Made by a program: the position numbers and the translations under genes. From Chloroflexota bacterium (GTDB lineage: Bacteria > Chloroflexota > UBA5177 > JANWHV01), in NCBI GenBank assembly GCA_025450255.1, contig JANWHV010000087.1:1-5061 (forward strand): 5,061 nt of DNA. Direction: 5' to 3'. The notes under the pieces were generated by a model. That model searched no databases. It was given only the letters and a program-made list of their open reading frames with translations, and was not told where the DNA came from. Below, in pieces: positions 4,242 to 5,061 of the stretch (positions are counted from its first letter, which is position 1; the number at the start of each line of letters is the position of its first letter).

Positions 4242-5061
4242 ATGTCTGGACCTTTGCGACGGCTACTCCATGGCGCCCCCGCCCGGTCCAGCCGTGCCAT
4301 ACTGCTCCTGCTGACGCTGGCGATCGCCATGCCTGGCCCACGGGCTCAGGCTGGATCGGAACGCCCAGCCTCCGCCCGGCAGGACAGCCCGGCGCGGACG
4401 GTATCGTCGCGTGCGCCAGACCACGTTTTCCCCGCGACCTCGCCGGTGCGTCTCCCGGCAACCGTCCAGCCCACGGCCATCCACCAACAACCGCTGAACC
4501 CGGCGACGAACTATGGCTACGACCAGGTCAACCGGCTTATTTCAGTTACCGACCCCCTCAATCCCGCCACGCACTACAGCTACGACAACCTGGGCAACCG
4601 CGCCAGCGTGACCGACGGGAATAACAACACCACGCGCTACGCCTATGACGACGCCAACGAGCTGGTGAGCACCACCCAGCCGGACAGCACCACCATCGGC
4701 GCCAGCTACGACGCCGACGGCAACACGCTCAGCCATACCGACGCCAACGGTCACGCCACCGCGTATACCTACGACGTGCTCAACCACCAGGCCAGCAGCA
4801 CCGACGCGCTGAGCCGCGTCACCAGCACCGTCTACGACGCGGTGGGCAACCTCACCGCGCTGACCGACGCCATGGCCCCAGCCCGCACCACCAGCTACGG
4901 CTACGACGCCAACGACAACCTCCAGAGCATCGCCTACAGCGACGGCGTCACGCACGCCGTCAATTACAGCTACTCGCCCACGGACCAGCGGCTGAGCATG
5001 AGCGACGGCACGGGCACGTCGAGCTACGGCTACTGGCCCAACGGCTGGCTGCAAAGCGTCA
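4242..5061 (+). CDS. Secreted YD-repeat (RHS-like) protein, N-terminal part, runs off right edge
   Basis: The frame is open for 273 codons to the window end. Residues 1-37 form a classic Sec signal peptide: a basic start (MSGPLRRLLHG...R), a hydrophobic core AILLLLTLAIAM (19-30) and a cleavage motif ending AQA at 35-37. A Pro/Ser/Ala/Arg-rich linker (about 38-88) leads directly into YD repeats: YGYD (Asp94), YSYD (115), YAYD (136), ASYD (157), YTYD (178), TVYD (199), then YGYD (222) and more degenerate YSYS and YGYW units. Such repeats build the shell of RHS/teneurin-type proteins, which often end in a variable toxin or adhesin domain; that end is outside the window, so the effector is unknown. 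The usual N-terminal RHS parts (PAAR, DUF6531 or similar) are missing between signal peptide and repeats. The gene begins 41 bases after the kinase stop, and I see no terminator between them, so co-transcription is possible. Wall-associated or secreted location is inferred from the signal peptide. Confidence 0.88.
   Translation, partial: MSGPLRRLLHGAPARSSRAILLLLTLAIAMPGPRAQAGSERPASARQDSPARTVSSRAPDHVFPATSPVRLPATVQPTAIHQQPLNPATNYGYDQVNRLISVTDPLNPATHYSYDNLGNRASVTDGNNNTTRYAYDDANELVSTTQPDSTTIGASYDADGNTLSHTDANGHATAYTYDVLNHQASSTDALSRVTSTVYDAVGNLTALTDAMAPARTTSYGYDANDNLQSIAYSDGVTHAVNYSYSPTDQRLSMSDGTGTSSYGYWPNGWLQSV
4509..4886 (+). repeat. Six tandem YD-repeat units of exactly 63 bases
   Basis: The Tyr-Asp pair of each unit recurs at residues 94, 115, 136, 157, 178 and 199, an exact 21-residue (63-base) spacing across six units; the next pair comes after 23. 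Units have the pattern Y-x-YD-x2-N-x5-TD-x4-T, typical of the YD/RHS family. DNA of the units has diverged, though the first two share the PLNPAT lead-in with different codons. The repeat is coding and internal to the secreted protein; it is not a mobile or CRISPR repeat. Confidence 0.85.

Noticed and set aside
4542..5054. A 170-codon minus-strand frame of Val/Gly/Ala-rich sequence opposite the YD repeats.
   Set aside because: Its regularity is a mirror of the repeat codons (GTC/GTA antisense to GAC/TAC); the plus strand explains it fully.

Overview
The window is GC-rich bacterial DNA with a stress-signalling cluster and the start of a secreted repeat protein. Lineage cannot be fixed from the sequence. 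Tandem universal stress proteins, a soluble double-GAF DosS/DevS-type kinase and a secreted YD-repeat (RHS-like) protein would fit Chloroflexota (Thermomicrobia-like) or another GC-rich soil or thermophilic lineage. This is a low-confidence inference.

Layout. (1) Minus strand, left edge to 422: the N-terminal domain of a universal stress protein (USP-1), cut by the window edge just as its second domain begins. (2) 423-633: a 211-base gap with one near-palindrome. (3) Minus strand, 634-1551: a complete two-domain universal stress protein (USP-2), a paralogue of USP-1. (4) 1552-1995: a 444-base divergent intergenic region with no convincing gene but several short palindromes. (5) Plus strand, 1996-2391: a stand-alone receiver domain with an altered acidic pocket and no DNA-binding domain. 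(6) 2392-2514: a short gap holding a good sigma70-type promoter. (7) Plus strand, 2515-4200: a soluble GAF-GAF-HisKA_3-HATPase histidine kinase whose second GAF looks like the haem GAF of DosS/DevS. (8) Plus strand, 4242 to the right edge: a signal peptide followed by YD repeats with an exact 21-residue period, cut by the window edge.

How the parts may fit. In mycobacteria, DosS/DosT kinases sense O2/NO/CO and activate DosR, which switches on universal stress proteins through GGGAC-N4-GTCCC-type palindromes. This window has the kinase, two stress proteins and palindromes of similar shape, but its local response regulator lacks the DNA-binding half. A plausible reading (inference) is a DosR-like redox or hypoxia module in which the kinase signals to a full-length regulator elsewhere and the lone receiver acts as a phosphate sink, competitor or protein-interaction switch. 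The YD-repeat gene begins 41 bases after the kinase and may be co-transcribed, but nothing in its sequence ties it functionally to the module.
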